DNA from: Pseudomonas sp. Z8(2022)
Lineage (GTDB): Bacteria; Pseudomonadota; Gammaproteobacteria; Pseudomonadales; Pseudomonadaceae
Assembly (NCBI RefSeq): GCF_025837155.1
Contig: NZ_CP107549.1
Span: forward strand, 1,178,001 to 1,242,000
DNA: 64,000 bases
Direction: 5' to 3'
Shown here: positions 17,146 to 26,605 of the stretch, one piece after another
Position numbering within the stretch: the stretch's first letter is position 1
Layout of the letters: each line of letters starts with the position of its first letter
Notes under the pieces: model-generated
The model's input: only the letters and a program-made list of their open reading frames with translations
Told to the model about the DNA's origin: nothing
The model's database searches: none
Made by a program: the position numbers and the translations under genes

Positions 17146-19200
17146 TCAGAGTGTCGCAGCTGAGCTCAGGCGCCTTGCCTGCTTGAGGAACAGGGTCAGC
17201 TCACGCGCTGGCAGCGGCTTGCTGTACAGGTAGCCCTGACCCTCGTGGCAGCCCTGGGCAATGATGTAGGCCTCCTGTTCGGCGGTTTCCACGCCCTCGG
17301 CGATGACCTGCATGCCCAGACTCTTGCCCAACTGGATGATGGCGCGAACGATGGTCGCGTCGTCCTCGTCTTCGAGCAGGTCCTGCACGAAGCTCTTGTC
17401 GATCTTGATCTTGTCCAGCGGCAGGCTCTTCAGATAGCTCAGCGAGGAATAGCCGGTACCGAAGTCGTCGATGGCGATCAGCGCACCGGAGCGGCGCAGG
17501 CTGAGCAGGTGCTGGGCGGCGGTGCTGATGTCTTCCATCAGGCCGGTTTCAGTGACTTCCAGTTCCAGGCTCTTGGGCGGTAGGCGGTAGACCTGCATCA
17601 GGTTGTTGACTACGCGTGGCAGCTCGGAGTGGTGCAGCTGTACGGTGGACAGGTTGATGGCCATGCGCAGGTCGCTGAAGCCCTGGTCATGCCATTCGCG
17701 CAACTGGCGGCAGGTTTGGTCGAGAATCCATTCACCGATGGGGATGATGGTGCCGTTCTGCTCGGCCAGCGGGATGAACAGGTCCGGTGCGACGAAGCCA
17801 TGTTGCGGGTGCTGCCAGCGCAGCAGCGCTTCGACGCCGACTACGCGGTGGTCGCGATAATCCACCTGCGGCTGGTAGACCAGATGTAGCTGGTTCTGCG
17901 CCAGGGCGTCACGCAGGTCTTTCTCCAGCTCACGGCGGCGGCGCATCTCGCTGTCGACGCTGGCGATGTAGAACTGGTAGCGGTTGCGCGAGCGACTCTT
18001 GGCCAGGGTCATGGTCTGTTCGGCTTTTTGCAGCAGCTTCTCGGTGCTGTCGCCGTCTTCCGGGAACAGGGTGATGCCGATGGTGGCGCGCAGGCGCACT
18101 TCATGCTGGTCGAGCAGGAAGGGCAGTTCCAGGTCGTCGAGCACGCTCTGCGCCAGTTCGGCAGCTTCATAAGGCTGTTCGATGTCGGCCTGAACCAGAG
18201 CGAACTGGTCGCCGCCCAGGCGGGCCAGCGCCCCCAGGCGACCGCTGTGGCTACGTAGGCGGTCGGAAAGAGCCAGCAGCAGCTGGTCGCCGCTCTGGTA
18301 GCTGAACTGCTCGTTGATACCCTTGAAGTCGTCGAGGCCGACGCAGAGTACGGCGACGCGGCGCTGCAGGCGGCCTGCATCTTCGAGAATCTGGTCGAGC
18401 TGCTGCTGCAGTTGCTGGCGGTTGGGCAGGCCGGTAAGAAAGTCGTACTGGGCCATGCGCAGCAGGCTGTTCTCGGCTTCACGACGCAGGTGGGTGTTGC
18501 GTTCGATGGAGGCCAGCAACTGATTGGCGGTGTTGATCCACAGACCCAGCTCGTTCTTCTCGTTGCCCTTGAGCATGGGCAGCTTGTGTTCGCTGGGGCG
18601 GTCCGGATTGATGTTGGTGAGATGCTCGATGATCTTCGACAGCGGTTTGGTCAGCAGCCAGTGGTAGACCAGATAGAGCACCAGGCCCATGGCCATGGCA
18701 CGCAGCACGCCCGATATGAAGATGATGACCGAGTTGGTGACGAAGCTTTCGCCGTAGGGCGCTGTGTCCAGCGTGATATTGAGGTCGCCGTAGTATTCGC
18801 TGTAAGGACCGCGACCGACCAGTTTGGTAGAGAACTGCTGTTCCTGACCGAGAATCGGGTCGGTCAGCCAGCGCGTGGGCATCTGTGCCAGGTCGCGTGT
18901 GCGTTCGGCGAGCATCGGCTCATTGGGGTGACCGATGGACGCATAGCGCACCGACTCGTGCTGGAACAGACCCTCGATCACCTGCATGCCCATTTCCCGA
19001 TCCAGGCTGTACACCGCCTGAGTCGAAGGATCGCGGAACATGCCGAGAATGCGGTGAGCGTCGTTGGCCACGGCCTGTCGGGTCTTGTAAGCGTCGAAGA
19101 CGATTTGCGCACAACTCAGAACCACCCCGACAACGAGTGCGGAGAGCAGCACCACGCGGAGCAACTTGAGTGACAAGCTGTTCTTCAATTCCAGCTTCAA
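17146..19200 (-). CDS. bifA: c-di-GMP phosphodiesterase BifA
   Basis: A 684-residue inner-membrane protein. It has one transmembrane helix at about 12-32, a periplasmic sensor segment (about 33-150), a second helix (about 155-180), a HAMP-like linker, a degenerate GGDEF domain with GGDQF (about 330) and an EAL domain. EAL residues are complete: E in VEALLRW, N in NLSTVQL, E in EVTETGL, DD in AIDDFGTGYS, K in IKIDKSF and E in AEGVET. BifA-type proteins degrade c-di-GMP and inversely control biofilm and swarming. I prefer the TTG at 19200, 7 nt from AAGGA, over the TTG at 19206, which is too close to it. It sits next to sodB, as in PAO1. Confidence 0.92.
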   Translation of the reverse strand: MKLELKNSLSLKLLRVVLLSALVVGVVLSCAQIVFDAYKTRQAVANDAHRILGMFRDPSTQAVYSLDREMGMQVIEGLFQHESVRYASIGHPNEPMLAERTRDLAQMPTRWLTDPILGQEQQFSTKLVGRGPYSEYYGDLNITLDTAPYGESFVTNSVIIFISGVLRAMAMGLVLYLVYHWLLTKPLSKIIEHLTNINPDRPSEHKLPMLKGNEKNELGLWINTANQLLASIERNTHLRREAENSLLRMAQYDFLTGLPNRQQLQQQLDQILEDAGRLQRRVAVLCVGLDDFKGINEQFSYQSGDQLLLALSDRLRSHSGRLGALARLGGDQFALVQADIEQPYEAAELAQSVLDDLELPFLLDQHEVRLRATIGITLFPEDGDSTEKLLQKAEQTMTLAKSRSRNRYQFYIASVDSEMRRRRELEKDLRDALAQNQLHLVYQPQVDYRDHRVVGVEALLRWQHPQHGFVAPDLFIPLAEQNGTIIPIGEWILDQTCRQLREWHDQGFSDLRMAINLSTVQLHHSELPRVVNNLMQVYRLPPKSLELEVTETGLMEDISTAAQHLLSLRRSGALIAIDDFGTGYSSLSYLKSLPLDKIKIDKSFVQDLLEDEDDATIVRAIIQLGKSLGMQVIAEGVETAEQEAYIIAQGCHEGQGYLYSKPLPARELTLFLKQARRLSSAATL

Positions 19201-19206
19201 AGGCAA

Positions 19207-19482
19207 TTCCTTATGTCGGTGCTTACGGCGTCAGCCAGACAAGAGTATTGGCAATCTAGTTCTGGCCGTCAAAGGGCCATCATGCCAAGTGGCACTATTT
19301 GTCCTACAAGAATCGTTCCCGATGCGAGTACGTGCAGGATGCCGAGCCACTGTTCTGTGTCGGTGCGATCGCGCCGGACTTGAGTGCCTTTGGTCCTGTT
19401 GTCTCCCCGGCGTCGTGGTGCCTCGCCAGTCTGCCGCATCACGAATCGACCGGCCCACCTCTCAAGAGAGCCTCGGAAACGA
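19207..19482. other. Intergenic region upstream of bifA
   Basis: A 276-bp region between the bifA start and the sodB terminator. It should contain the bifA promoter and the AAGGA site beside its TTG start. I see no coding sequence or clear operator in it. Confidence 0.5.
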
Positions 19483-19509
19483 AAAACCCGGCCATATGGA
19501 CCGGGTTTT
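19483..19509 (-). terminator. sodB terminator
   Basis: AAAACCCGG (19483-19491) and CCGGGTTTT (19501-19509) form a 9-bp stem with an A/T-rich edge. It lies 19 bp after the sodB stop on the minus strand. Confidence 0.88.
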
Positions 19510-19528
19510 CCTATTGCGGGAGCTGGAC

Positions 19529-20110
19529 TCAGGCCGCGTAGTTCTGGGCAACGAAGTCCCAGTTGACTAGGTTCCAGAACGCCTCGACGTACTTCGGACG
19601 CAGGTTGCGGTAGTCGATGTAGTAGGCGTGTTCCCAGACGTCGCAGGTCAGCAGCGGGGTGTCGCCACTGGTCAGCGGGCAGCCGGCGCCGATGGTGCTG
19701 GCCAGGGCCAGGGAACCGTCAGCCTTCTTCACCAGCCAGCCCCAGCCGGAACCGAAGGTGCCGATGGAAACCTTGCTGAACTCTTCCTTGAACTTGTCGA
19801 AGGAACCGAAGGCGGCGTTGATGGCATCAGCCAGGGCGCCAGTGGGCTGGCCACCGCCGTTCGGCGACAGGCAGTTCCAGTAGAAGGTGTGGTTCCACAC
19901 CTGAGCGGCGTTGTTGAAGATGCCGCCCGAGGAGGTCTTGACGATCTCTTCCAGGCTCTTGCCTTCGAACTCGGTGCCCGGCACCAGGTTGTTCAGGTTC
20001 ACGACATAGGTGTTGTGGTGCTTGTCGTGGTGGAATTCGAGAGTCTCGGCGGAAATGTGCGGCTCGAGAGCATTCTTTTCGTAAGGCAGCGGCGGCAATT
20101 CAAAAGCCAT
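19529..20110 (-). CDS. sodB: Iron superoxide dismutase
   Basis: A 193-residue cytoplasmic Fe-SOD that dismutates superoxide. The metal ligands are visible: His27 in LEFHHDKHH, His in [11 protein letters not shown], then Asp and His in [11 protein letters not shown]. The family residues FGSGWGWLV are present, and [15 protein letters not shown] is typical of the iron form. No signal peptide is present. The ATG at 20110 has AGGAGA upstream. Its position beside bifA matches PAO1 by my recollection. Confidence 0.97.
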   Translation of the reverse strand: MAFELPPLPYEKNALEPHISAETLEFHHDKHHNTYVVNLNNLVPGTEFEGKSLEEIVKTSSGGIFNNAAQVWNHTFYWNCLSPNGGGQPTGALADAINAAFGSFDKFKEEFSKVSIGTFGSGWGWLVKKADGSLALASTIGAGCPLTSGDTPLLTCDVWEHAYYIDYRNLRPKYVEAFWNLVNWDFVAQNYAA

Positions 20111-20499
20111 GGTCTATCTCCTACTCAGGTCGTGTGCGATATGCGCCAGGCCGATCACGGGCGGCCCGTGGAGGGCGTCCGCAACGGCTGCGTCAGCTGC
20201 CATGCAAACACCTCTCTAAGCGGCGTCGAGTTTGTACCCTTTGCGCCGCAGACTCGGGATCATAGCACCCGGCTACGCCCATAACCACGCAACATCTGTG
20301 TGGGAAAGCCGGTGCCAGGGCCTTTGCGGCAGTGCTTTCGACCATCGTCCAGGCCAGCAGTTGCCTTGAGACGTCTGTGCAGGCCCTCGCGACCTGCAAG
20401 CAGGCGAGGTGAAGATGCGCAGGCCATGTGCCGTGAATGAAGATTCTGGGCCCTGCTGCAACGACGCCTGTACGGTGTACAGCGGACTTTGAACGGATT
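20111..20499. other. 389-bp intergenic region upstream of sodB
   Basis: It separates the sodB start from the end of the MoxR/DUF58 operon. It should hold the sodB promoter. I find no convincing operator, RNA or coding sequence. Confidence 0.5.
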
Positions 20500-21837
20500 C
20501 TAGAGTGCGCCGGCCTTCTTCCAGGCCAGATAGCTGCTCACCAGCTCCGGGCCCAGCTCCCCCGGACGGGCATCGAGCGCAGGTACCTTGTAGGCGGCCA
20601 GACGCTCGTGCAGTTCGGCGCGGGCGTTGAGATAATCGAGTGTGCCGCAATAGGCCAGGGCCTGGTCGAACTGCTCCACCGGCGTCTGGCGCAAACGGTC
20701 CAGCGCTTCCTCGCGCAGGCTGGCGATCAGCACGCGATGCTGGCGTGACAGTCGGCGTACGGCAGCGAGCAGATCCTGATCGTCTTCGTCGCGCAGATTG
20801 GTCACCAGTACCACCAGTGCACGGCGGCGCTGACGCGCGAGCAGCAAGTCGGCAGCGGCGCTGAAGTCGGCCGGTTGCTGGCTGGTGTCGAGGTCATAGA
20901 CGGCGTTGAGCAGCACGTTCAGTTGCGCAGGACCCTTGACCGGCGCTAGGTAGCGCGACTGATTGCCGGCGAAGGTCGCCAGGCCCACCGCGTCGCCCTG
21001 GCGCAGCGCCACGTAGCTGAGCAGCAGGCAGGCATTGAGGGCGTGATCGAAGTGCGACAGCTCGTCGTCCTGGCTGCGCATGCGGCGCCCGCAGTCGAGA
21101 AGGAAGATGATCTGCTGATCACGTTCGTCCTGATACTCGCGGGCGATGGGCGTGCGCTTGCGGGCGGTGGCCTTCCAGTCGATCTGGCGCAGGGTGTCGC
21201 CGTCACGAAATTCACGCAGCTGGTGAAACTCCAGGCCCAGGCCCAGGCCGCGACGTGGACGCTGGCGCACGCCCAGCTGGCTCAGCCAGTCGTCCACTGC
21301 CTTGAGTTGCGCACCGTAGAGACGGGCGAAATCCGGGTAGACGCGGCTTTCGTCAGCCAGTGGCAGCAGGCGCTTGGCCTGCCACAGACGCAGCGGGCTG
21401 GGCAGCGTCAGCTCGCACCGGGCGAAGTGGAAATGCCCGCGGATCAGCGGCTTGAGGCGATAGCTGACTTGTGTCTGCTGGCCGGGGTGCAGGGTGATGC
21501 GTTGCGGCAGGAAGTCGAAGGCCATGCCGTCAGGCACATGATCGAAAACCTCGATTTCCTGTGTCTGGGTGAAATCGTGATGGGCGATCAGCTGAACCTC
21601 GCTCCAGCGCCCCAGCGGCAGGTTTCCCGGCAGCACGCGCTCCAGACGCGGCGAGCCCTGGCGGCGCAGCCACAGCGCATCGACGGCAGCGATCAGCAGC
21701 AGGGCGAGCAGCAGCCCCCAGGCCAGCGGCATCAGGTGGTCGGCCAGGCGAATGCCGAGCAGGGGCAGGGCGCCGAGCAGCACGGCGGCGGCTAACAGGC
21801 CGCCGAGCAGCCCGAGGAGCAGGCGCGAAGGTTTCAT
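20500..21837 (-). CDS. DUF58 domain protein
   Basis: A 445-residue protein with two N-terminal transmembrane helices (about 5-55) and a C-terminal DUF58/von Willebrand-like domain. Visible segments are RGLGLGLEFHQLREFRDGDTL followed by RQIDWKATARKRTPIAREYQ, and a MIDAS-like DxGxxM in FLLDCGRRMRSQ. It is the last gene of a six-gene operon and overlaps moxR by 4 nt (ATGA). MoxR AAA+ ATPases and DUF58/VWA partners usually act as a chaperone pair on a membrane complex. The substrate here is unknown. Confidence 0.9.
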   Translation of the reverse strand: MKPSRLLLGLLGGLLAAAVLLGALPLLGIRLADHLMPLAWGLLLALLLIAAVDALWLRRQGSPRLERVLPGNLPLGRWSEVQLIAHHDFTQTQEIEVFDHVPDGMAFDFLPQRITLHPGQQTQVSYRLKPLIRGHFHFARCELTLPSPLRLWQAKRLLPLADESRVYPDFARLYGAQLKAVDDWLSQLGVRQRPRRGLGLGLEFHQLREFRDGDTLRQIDWKATARKRTPIAREYQDERDQQIIFLLDCGRRMRSQDDELSHFDHALNACLLLSYVALRQGDAVGLATFAGNQSRYLAPVKGPAQLNVLLNAVYDLDTSQQPADFSAAADLLLARQRRRALVVLVTNLRDEDDQDLLAAVRRLSRQHRVLIASLREEALDRLRQTPVEQFDQALAYCGTLDYLNARAELHERLAAYKVPALDARPGELGPELVSSYLAWKKAGAL

Positions 21838-22868
21838 AGGCGTGGTGCCGGTACCTGATCGAGCAACTGTTGCAGAACCTGATCCACCGACAGGCCTTCG
21901 ATGTCCAGCTCGGGGGCCAGACGCACACGATGACGCAACACCGCCAGCGCACAGCCCTTGATGTCATCCGGCAGGACGAAGTCGCCGCCACGCAGCAGGG
22001 CACGGGCACGGGCACCGCGCACCAGGGCGATGGAGGCGCGCGGCCCGGCGCCCATGGCCAGGCCAGGCCAGCTGCGCGTGGCACGAGCCAGCCGTACAGC
22101 GTAATCGAGTACCTGATCATCCAGAGGCAGATCGCTGGCGATCTTCTGCAGCGCCATGACGTCCTTGGCCTGCAGAAGAGTACGCAGCGGGCTGACTTCG
22201 AGCATGTCGGCCTTGGCCGAACGGGTCACCTGGCGCACCATGTTCAGCTCTTCATCCTGCTGCGGATAATCCATGCGCAGTTTGAGCATGAAACGGTCCA
22301 GCTCGGCTTCCGGCAACGGGTAGGTGCCTTCCTGCTCGATCGGGTTCATGGTTGCCAGCACCATGAACGGCAGTTGCACCGCCAGGGCGCGACCTTCCAG
22401 GGTCACCTGGCGTTCCTGCATCACTTCCAGCAGGGCGGCCTGGGTCTTGGCCGGTGCGCGGTTGATCTCGTCAGCCAGCAGCAGGTTGGTGAAAACCGGG
22501 CCCTTGCGCAGCTTGAACTGCTCGCTCTGCATGTCGTAAACGGCATGGCCGGTGACATCGCTGGGCATCAGGTCCGGGGTGAACTGAATACGTGCGAAGT
22601 CGCCGCCGAAGCAGCGCGCCAGGGCGCGTACCAGCAGGGTCTTGCCGAGCCCCGGCACGCCTTCGACCAGCACATGGCCGCCGGCGATCAGCGCGGTGAG
22701 CACATCATCGATCACCGCGCCCTGGCCGATCACGGCCTTGCGCAGTTCGGCGCGCAGGGCCTGTGCCAGCTGGCTGGCGCGCTGACGTTGCTGCGCTTGC
22801 GGGGTGCTTGGCGGGGCACTCGGGGTTTCCTGCACCGGCAGGTTGTCGTTCTCTGGGATCTCGCTCAT
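21834..22868 (-). CDS. MoxR family AAA+ ATPase
   Basis: A 344-residue AAA+ ATPase of the MoxR branch. Walker A is GVPGLGKT, Walker B is LLADEINRAPAKTQ, and the sensor-like LATMNPIEQEGTYPLPEAELDR stretch (split by the family pattern) is complete. MoxR proteins remodel or activate enzyme complexes together with VWA-domain partners. It overlaps its neighbours DUF58 and DUF4350 by 4 nt each, which indicates translational coupling. Its N-terminal 35 residues are a Pro/Gln-rich tail. Confidence 0.95.
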   Translation of the reverse strand: MSEIPENDNLPVQETPSAPPSTPQAQQRQRASQLAQALRAELRKAVIGQGAVIDDVLTALIAGGHVLVEGVPGLGKTLLVRALARCFGGDFARIQFTPDLMPSDVTGHAVYDMQSEQFKLRKGPVFTNLLLADEINRAPAKTQAALLEVMQERQVTLEGRALAVQLPFMVLATMNPIEQEGTYPLPEAELDRFMLKLRMDYPQQDEELNMVRQVTRSAKADMLEVSPLRTLLQAKDVMALQKIASDLPLDDQVLDYAVRLARATRSWPGLAMGAGPRASIALVRGARARALLRGGDFVLPDDIKGCALAVLRHRVRLAPELDIEGLSVDQVLQQLLDQVPAPRL

Positions 22869-24055
22869 AGGGCATTCCTGAGGGTTTGCAGGTGGGCGAC
22901 CTGGCGGGTGAAGTCACTGGCGGACAGACGCTGCGGCGGCAATGGGCGCATGGCCTGGCTGATGTCCTTGGCGGGCAGGCGGGTCAGGCGACCGAGCACC
23001 TGCCACTGATCGGCGACGGCGAGTTTCTCGAATCCAGGGTAGCGGCGTCGCGCTCGACGATTGATGTCCTGCTGCAGGCCCTTGAGCAGGCTGTGCTGGC
23101 CGCTGCGGCGCAGGAGGAAGTCGGCGCTGCCGCGCAGGTGTTCCTCGAGCTGACGACGGGCACGGCTGGCCGGAGCCTGCAGCGGGCCGTGGCGCACGCC
23201 GACGTGCCACAGGGTGGCGATGATCAGCAGGGCAAGCACCAGCAGGGCCAGCGGGAAATGGTGCAGAAGCATGCGTGCCAGGCCATCGCTGTCGGCGTGG
23301 TAGAGCAGGGTCACGGCGCTGTCCTGGCTCAGGTACCAGAGCAGCCAGGCATGGTCGTACTCGTTGATGTTGCGGTTCTGCCAGATCCACGGGTCACTGA
23401 GCACGGTGATCAGGCCGTCGCCGTGGTACAGCTGCAGCAGGTGCGTGGCGGCCTCGCTGTTGGCCCAGGCGTGCGCACGGTTCTGCGCGTCGTACAGATG
23501 ATAATCGGTGTCGAAGGCGATATAGGCCGGCGCCTGCTCGTTCTCCAGGTAGAGCTTGGTGAGTTGCGGGTAGGTCTCGTGCTCTTCGTCCTGCTCGTTT
23601 TCCGCTTGCGCTTCGCTGGTTTCGTCGTCGTCCAGCTCGTCGCTCATGTACTGCTGGATGCCGAGCAGGTCGAGCAGCAGATCGCCGCTCTTGCCTTCAT
23701 CTTCGTCCCACAGACGTTCGGCGATGAACAGCAGATGACCGCCATTGGCCGTCCATTGCAGCACGCGCTCGACCTGGCGCGGCGTCATGTTGCCGCGGTC
23801 GGCCAGCAGCATCAGGGTCTGGCCCTCGCTGGGCAGGCCGTCGAGCACTTCCAGACCTTCTGCGCGGTGGGCGGCGATGCCCTGCTTGCGCAGGAAATGT
23901 TCGGCGGCCAGATAGGGGCTGCTGGCAACCTCGGGGGCGGGGCCGTGCTCGACCACATCTTCATAAGGTTCGAGTTTGCCCAGCACATAACTGGCGATCA
24001 GCCCCACGGCCAGCAGCAGGGCCATGGCGAGGATGAATCCGGCGCGCCGACTCAT
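22865..24055 (-). CDS. DUF4350 membrane protein
   Basis: A 396-residue protein with an N-terminal helix (about 5-25), an extracytoplasmic DUF4350/GATase-like domain (about 45-250) and a second helix (about 285-305) before a basic C-terminal tail. Recognisable are SPYLAAEHFLRKQGI and LLLADRGNMTPRQVERVLQW, WTANGGHLLFIAE and an acidic insert rich in Asp/Glu (about 150-175). The start at 24055 overlaps the stop of the DUF4129 gene by 4 nt. Function is unknown; it is conserved in MoxR operons of this layout. Confidence 0.85.
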   Translation of the reverse strand: MSRRAGFILAMALLLAVGLIASYVLGKLEPYEDVVEHGPAPEVASSPYLAAEHFLRKQGIAAHRAEGLEVLDGLPSEGQTLMLLADRGNMTPRQVERVLQWTANGGHLLFIAERLWDEDEGKSGDLLLDLLGIQQYMSDELDDDETSEAQAENEQDEEHETYPQLTKLYLENEQAPAYIAFDTDYHLYDAQNRAHAWANSEAATHLLQLYHGDGLITVLSDPWIWQNRNINEYDHAWLLWYLSQDSAVTLLYHADSDGLARMLLHHFPLALLVLALLIIATLWHVGVRHGPLQAPASRARRQLEEHLRGSADFLLRRSGQHSLLKGLQQDINRRARRRYPGFEKLAVADQWQVLGRLTRLPAKDISQAMRPLPPQRLSASDFTRQVAHLQTLRNAL

Positions 24056-25638
24056 GCCGCACGCTCCTGGCCGAACAGGCCGCGCCAGCCTTCGCAAAGG
24101 CCCTGGCGCAGCGCCTTGGATGGCAGGCGATGACCATAGGCCAGGGCCTGCCAGTGCTGGGTGAGCAGGCGACTGTAATCTTCCAGGCTCTGCTGGCCGA
24201 GGCCGGCAACCAGGCCGAGCACTTCCCCTTCGGTGTGCGATTGCTTCAGCGGCAGCCGGTGCTCGTGCAACAGGTGGCTGAGCAGGGCGCGGTAGAGCAG
24301 GCCCAGCGCCGCGCGCGGTTGTTCGGCCCAGAGCCGCTCGGCTTCGCTGGCGACGTCATCGGGCAGGCTCTCCGGGGCCAGCTCCAGGCCGAAGAGTTGC
24401 TGCGGTGCCACCGGTCGGCGCCGCGTCTGCAGACCGATGCGCTCGCCAAAGGCCTGCAGCCACTCGCGATAGCGCCACAGGATGAAAGCCAGCAACGCGG
24501 CCAGCGCCGCCCACAGCAGCACTTCGAAGATCTGCGCGACGATATCCAGACTCTTCCACCACTCGCCCAGCTTGAGCAGGTTCCTGAGCATGTCGAGGAA
24601 GGCTTCGACGTCTTCCGGGTTGGCTTCCTCGGCAGGCTTTTCTTCGCCCAGACGCCAGCGCGTGACGGTTTCGCGGTGCTGGAAGGGCGGTTCGTCGAGC
24701 AACGCTTCGATGCTGGCGCGGGCTGCCTGGCTGGTCAGCGGTTGCTTGAGCAGGCGAGGCGCATCGGGGCCTTGCGAGTCGCTCGGCTCAACTTCTTCGC
24801 TGACGATCGGCAGCGTGTCGGCCCAGGCCTTGTCGGGCAACTGCGTCAGCAGCAGGGCGCAACCGAGCAACAGGGCGTAGGCGCTGCCGGTCAGACGCTG
24901 GCGCAGACGGCGGAAGGTCAGCTCGATATCCCAGGCTTCCAGGGCGGTACGGCGGTTGAGATAGAGGGTGAAGCCGCAGGCGACATAGACCGGCTCCCAG
25001 AGGATCAGCAGCAGCACGTAGAGCAGGTTGGAAAGGTGCTCCAGCCAGAGCCACTGACCGTTTTCTGCGGCGATCAGACTTTCCCAGCTCCAGTCCAGCT
25101 CCATCTGTTGCGGCAGCATCATGTAGAACAGGGCGATCAGGCCCATCCACAGCGCTATTTCCAGATGCACACCGACCAGCGTCAGCCAGGTAGCGGCGCC
25201 GCTGTCACGCTGGCCGAGGACTACCAGGCGCTGACTGCGCGGTCGGCCGGAAAGACCTTCGAGCTGCTGCACGGGGAGGTCGAAACTGCGTGTCGGGCTG
25301 AGACGGCGCCAGGTCAGGCTGGCCAGCAGTTGCGGCCACAACAGTTTTGGCAGTGCGCGCAGAGACTGCTTCAGCGAGGGCGTATTGCCGAACAGCGCCT
25401 GCGAGAGGATGTACAGCGGCAGTCGCTCATAGGCCGGCTTGAGCCACCAGAACAGAACGATGGCCCAGCCCGGGTACTGCCAGAGCAGGGCGCAGAGCAG
25501 GGCGAACACGGGCAGGGTGACCAGTGCCCAGCTGGCCATCAGCAGGCCTGAGTGACGCCGGGCCAGCAGTACGCCGAGATCGATGGCCTCCCAGGCACTG
25601 CGCGGGCGGATGGCGACGCTGGCTTCAGTCAGGCGCAT
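24052..25638 (-). CDS. DUF4129 multi-pass membrane protein
   Basis: A 528-residue protein with several transmembrane segments in the first 300 residues and one near 385-405. A C-terminal DUF4129 domain follows (about 440-520), with AERLWAEQPRAALGLLYRAL and LSHLLHEHRLPL. The ATG at 25638 sits after GGAGG and overlaps the upstream gene by 14 nt. DUF4129 is frequent in MoxR operons and in transglutaminase-like proteins. The enzymatic role is unknown. Confidence 0.87.
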   Translation of the reverse strand: MRLTEASVAIRPRSAWEAIDLGVLLARRHSGLLMASWALVTLPVFALLCALLWQYPGWAIVLFWWLKPAYERLPLYILSQALFGNTPSLKQSLRALPKLLWPQLLASLTWRRLSPTRSFDLPVQQLEGLSGRPRSQRLVVLGQRDSGAATWLTLVGVHLEIALWMGLIALFYMMLPQQMELDWSWESLIAAENGQWLWLEHLSNLLYVLLLILWEPVYVACGFTLYLNRRTALEAWDIELTFRRLRQRLTGSAYALLLGCALLLTQLPDKAWADTLPIVSEEVEPSDSQGPDAPRLLKQPLTSQAARASIEALLDEPPFQHRETVTRWRLGEEKPAEEANPEDVEAFLDMLRNLLKLGEWWKSLDIVAQIFEVLLWAALAALLAFILWRYREWLQAFGERIGLQTRRRPVAPQQLFGLELAPESLPDDVASEAERLWAEQPRAALGLLYRALLSHLLHEHRLPLKQSHTEGEVLGLVAGLGQQSLEDYSRLLTQHWQALAYGHRLPSKALRQGLCEGWRGLFGQERAA

Positions 25639-26605
25639 GCTGCCTCCGCCCGGCCAGTAGCAGATAGCCCAGTACCAGCACCCAGAGACCGACACCGACG
25701 ATGTACTTGATGTTCGGACTGGCGAAGGTGGTGGACGACCAGAACGCTTCGATGAAGGCGGCCAGCAGCAGGAACAGGATCACCCCGCAGACCAGCTGAA
25801 TCGCCGTGCCGGCCGCCAGGCGCAGGGCTTCGCCACGGGGCAGGCGGCCGGGGGCGAGCAGCGCCCATCCGAGCTTGAGACCTGCGGCGCCGGCCAGGGC
25901 TATGGCGGTCAGCTCGAAGGCACCGTGACCGATGACGAAGGACCAGAACGGCTCGCCATAACCGATGCGCGTCAGGTGGCCCGCCACGGAGCCGATCATC
26001 AGTCCGTTGAACAGCAGGAAGAACAGGCTGCCCAGTCCCAGCAGCAGACCGCTGGCGAAGGTCTGAAAGGCGATGCCGATGTTGTTCATGATGTAGAAGC
26101 CGAACATCACCCAGTCATCGCCGGAGCCCCGTTCGCTGAAGCGGCCGAGGCGGCGCGCGTCGGGATCGTACATGCGCTCCATCTCGCTGACCTGATCGGG
26201 GCTGACCAGGCTGAAGATCAGCTCGGGATAGAGGTAGGTCAGCAACCCCATCAGGGCCAGGCTGCCGAAGAACAGCAGGCTGGCCGCGCAGACGCTGCGC
26301 CATTCGCTGCGTACCAGGCGTGGGAAACCGCCGAACAGGAAGCGGACCATCTGCGCACCGAGGTGGCTGCGATGACGATAGAACTGCTGATGGCCGCGCA
26401 TCGCCAGCTGTTGCAGCTGGTCGATCAGGTGACTGCTGTAACCGCGCGCCTGGGCCAGGGCCAGGTGCTGGCAGAGTTGTCGATAGCGGGCGGCGAAGCT
26501 CTGACAGGCCTGCGCCTCGGCCTTGCCGCGCTCGAGTGCGTCGAGCAGGTCGTTGAAGACATCCCAGTCAGGCTGATGGCGACTTTCGAACAGGCTCTGC
26601 TTCAC
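25625..26605 (-). CDS. SpoIIM/DUF95 family membrane protein
   Basis: A 326-residue protein with an N-terminal cytoplasmic helical part (1-100) and about six transmembrane helices. It matches the stage II sporulation protein M family (FYIMNNIGIAFQTFASGLLL, then GHGAFELTAIALAGAAGL). The name does not imply sporulation in this organism; non-sporulating bacteria carry it in MoxR operons, where it may be a membrane scaffold. It starts with GTG at 26605 after GGGAG and overlaps the RDD gene by 4 nt (GTGA). Confidence 0.88.
   Translation of the reverse strand: MKQSLFESRHQPDWDVFNDLLDALERGKAEAQACQSFAARYRQLCQHLALAQARGYSSHLIDQLQQLAMRGHQQFYRHRSHLGAQMVRFLFGGFPRLVRSEWRSVCAASLLFFGSLALMGLLTYLYPELIFSLVSPDQVSEMERMYDPDARRLGRFSERGSGDDWVMFGFYIMNNIGIAFQTFASGLLLGLGSLFFLLFNGLMIGSVAGHLTRIGYGEPFWSFVIGHGAFELTAIALAGAAGLKLGWALLAPGRLPRGEALRLAAGTAIQLVCGVILFLLLAAFIEAFWSSTTFASPNIKYIVGVGLWVLVLGYLLLAGRRQHAPD

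Noticed and set aside
25625..26605. Sporulation function for the SpoIIM protein
   Set aside because: Pseudomonas does not sporulate; the family is common in MoxR operons of non-sporulating bacteria.
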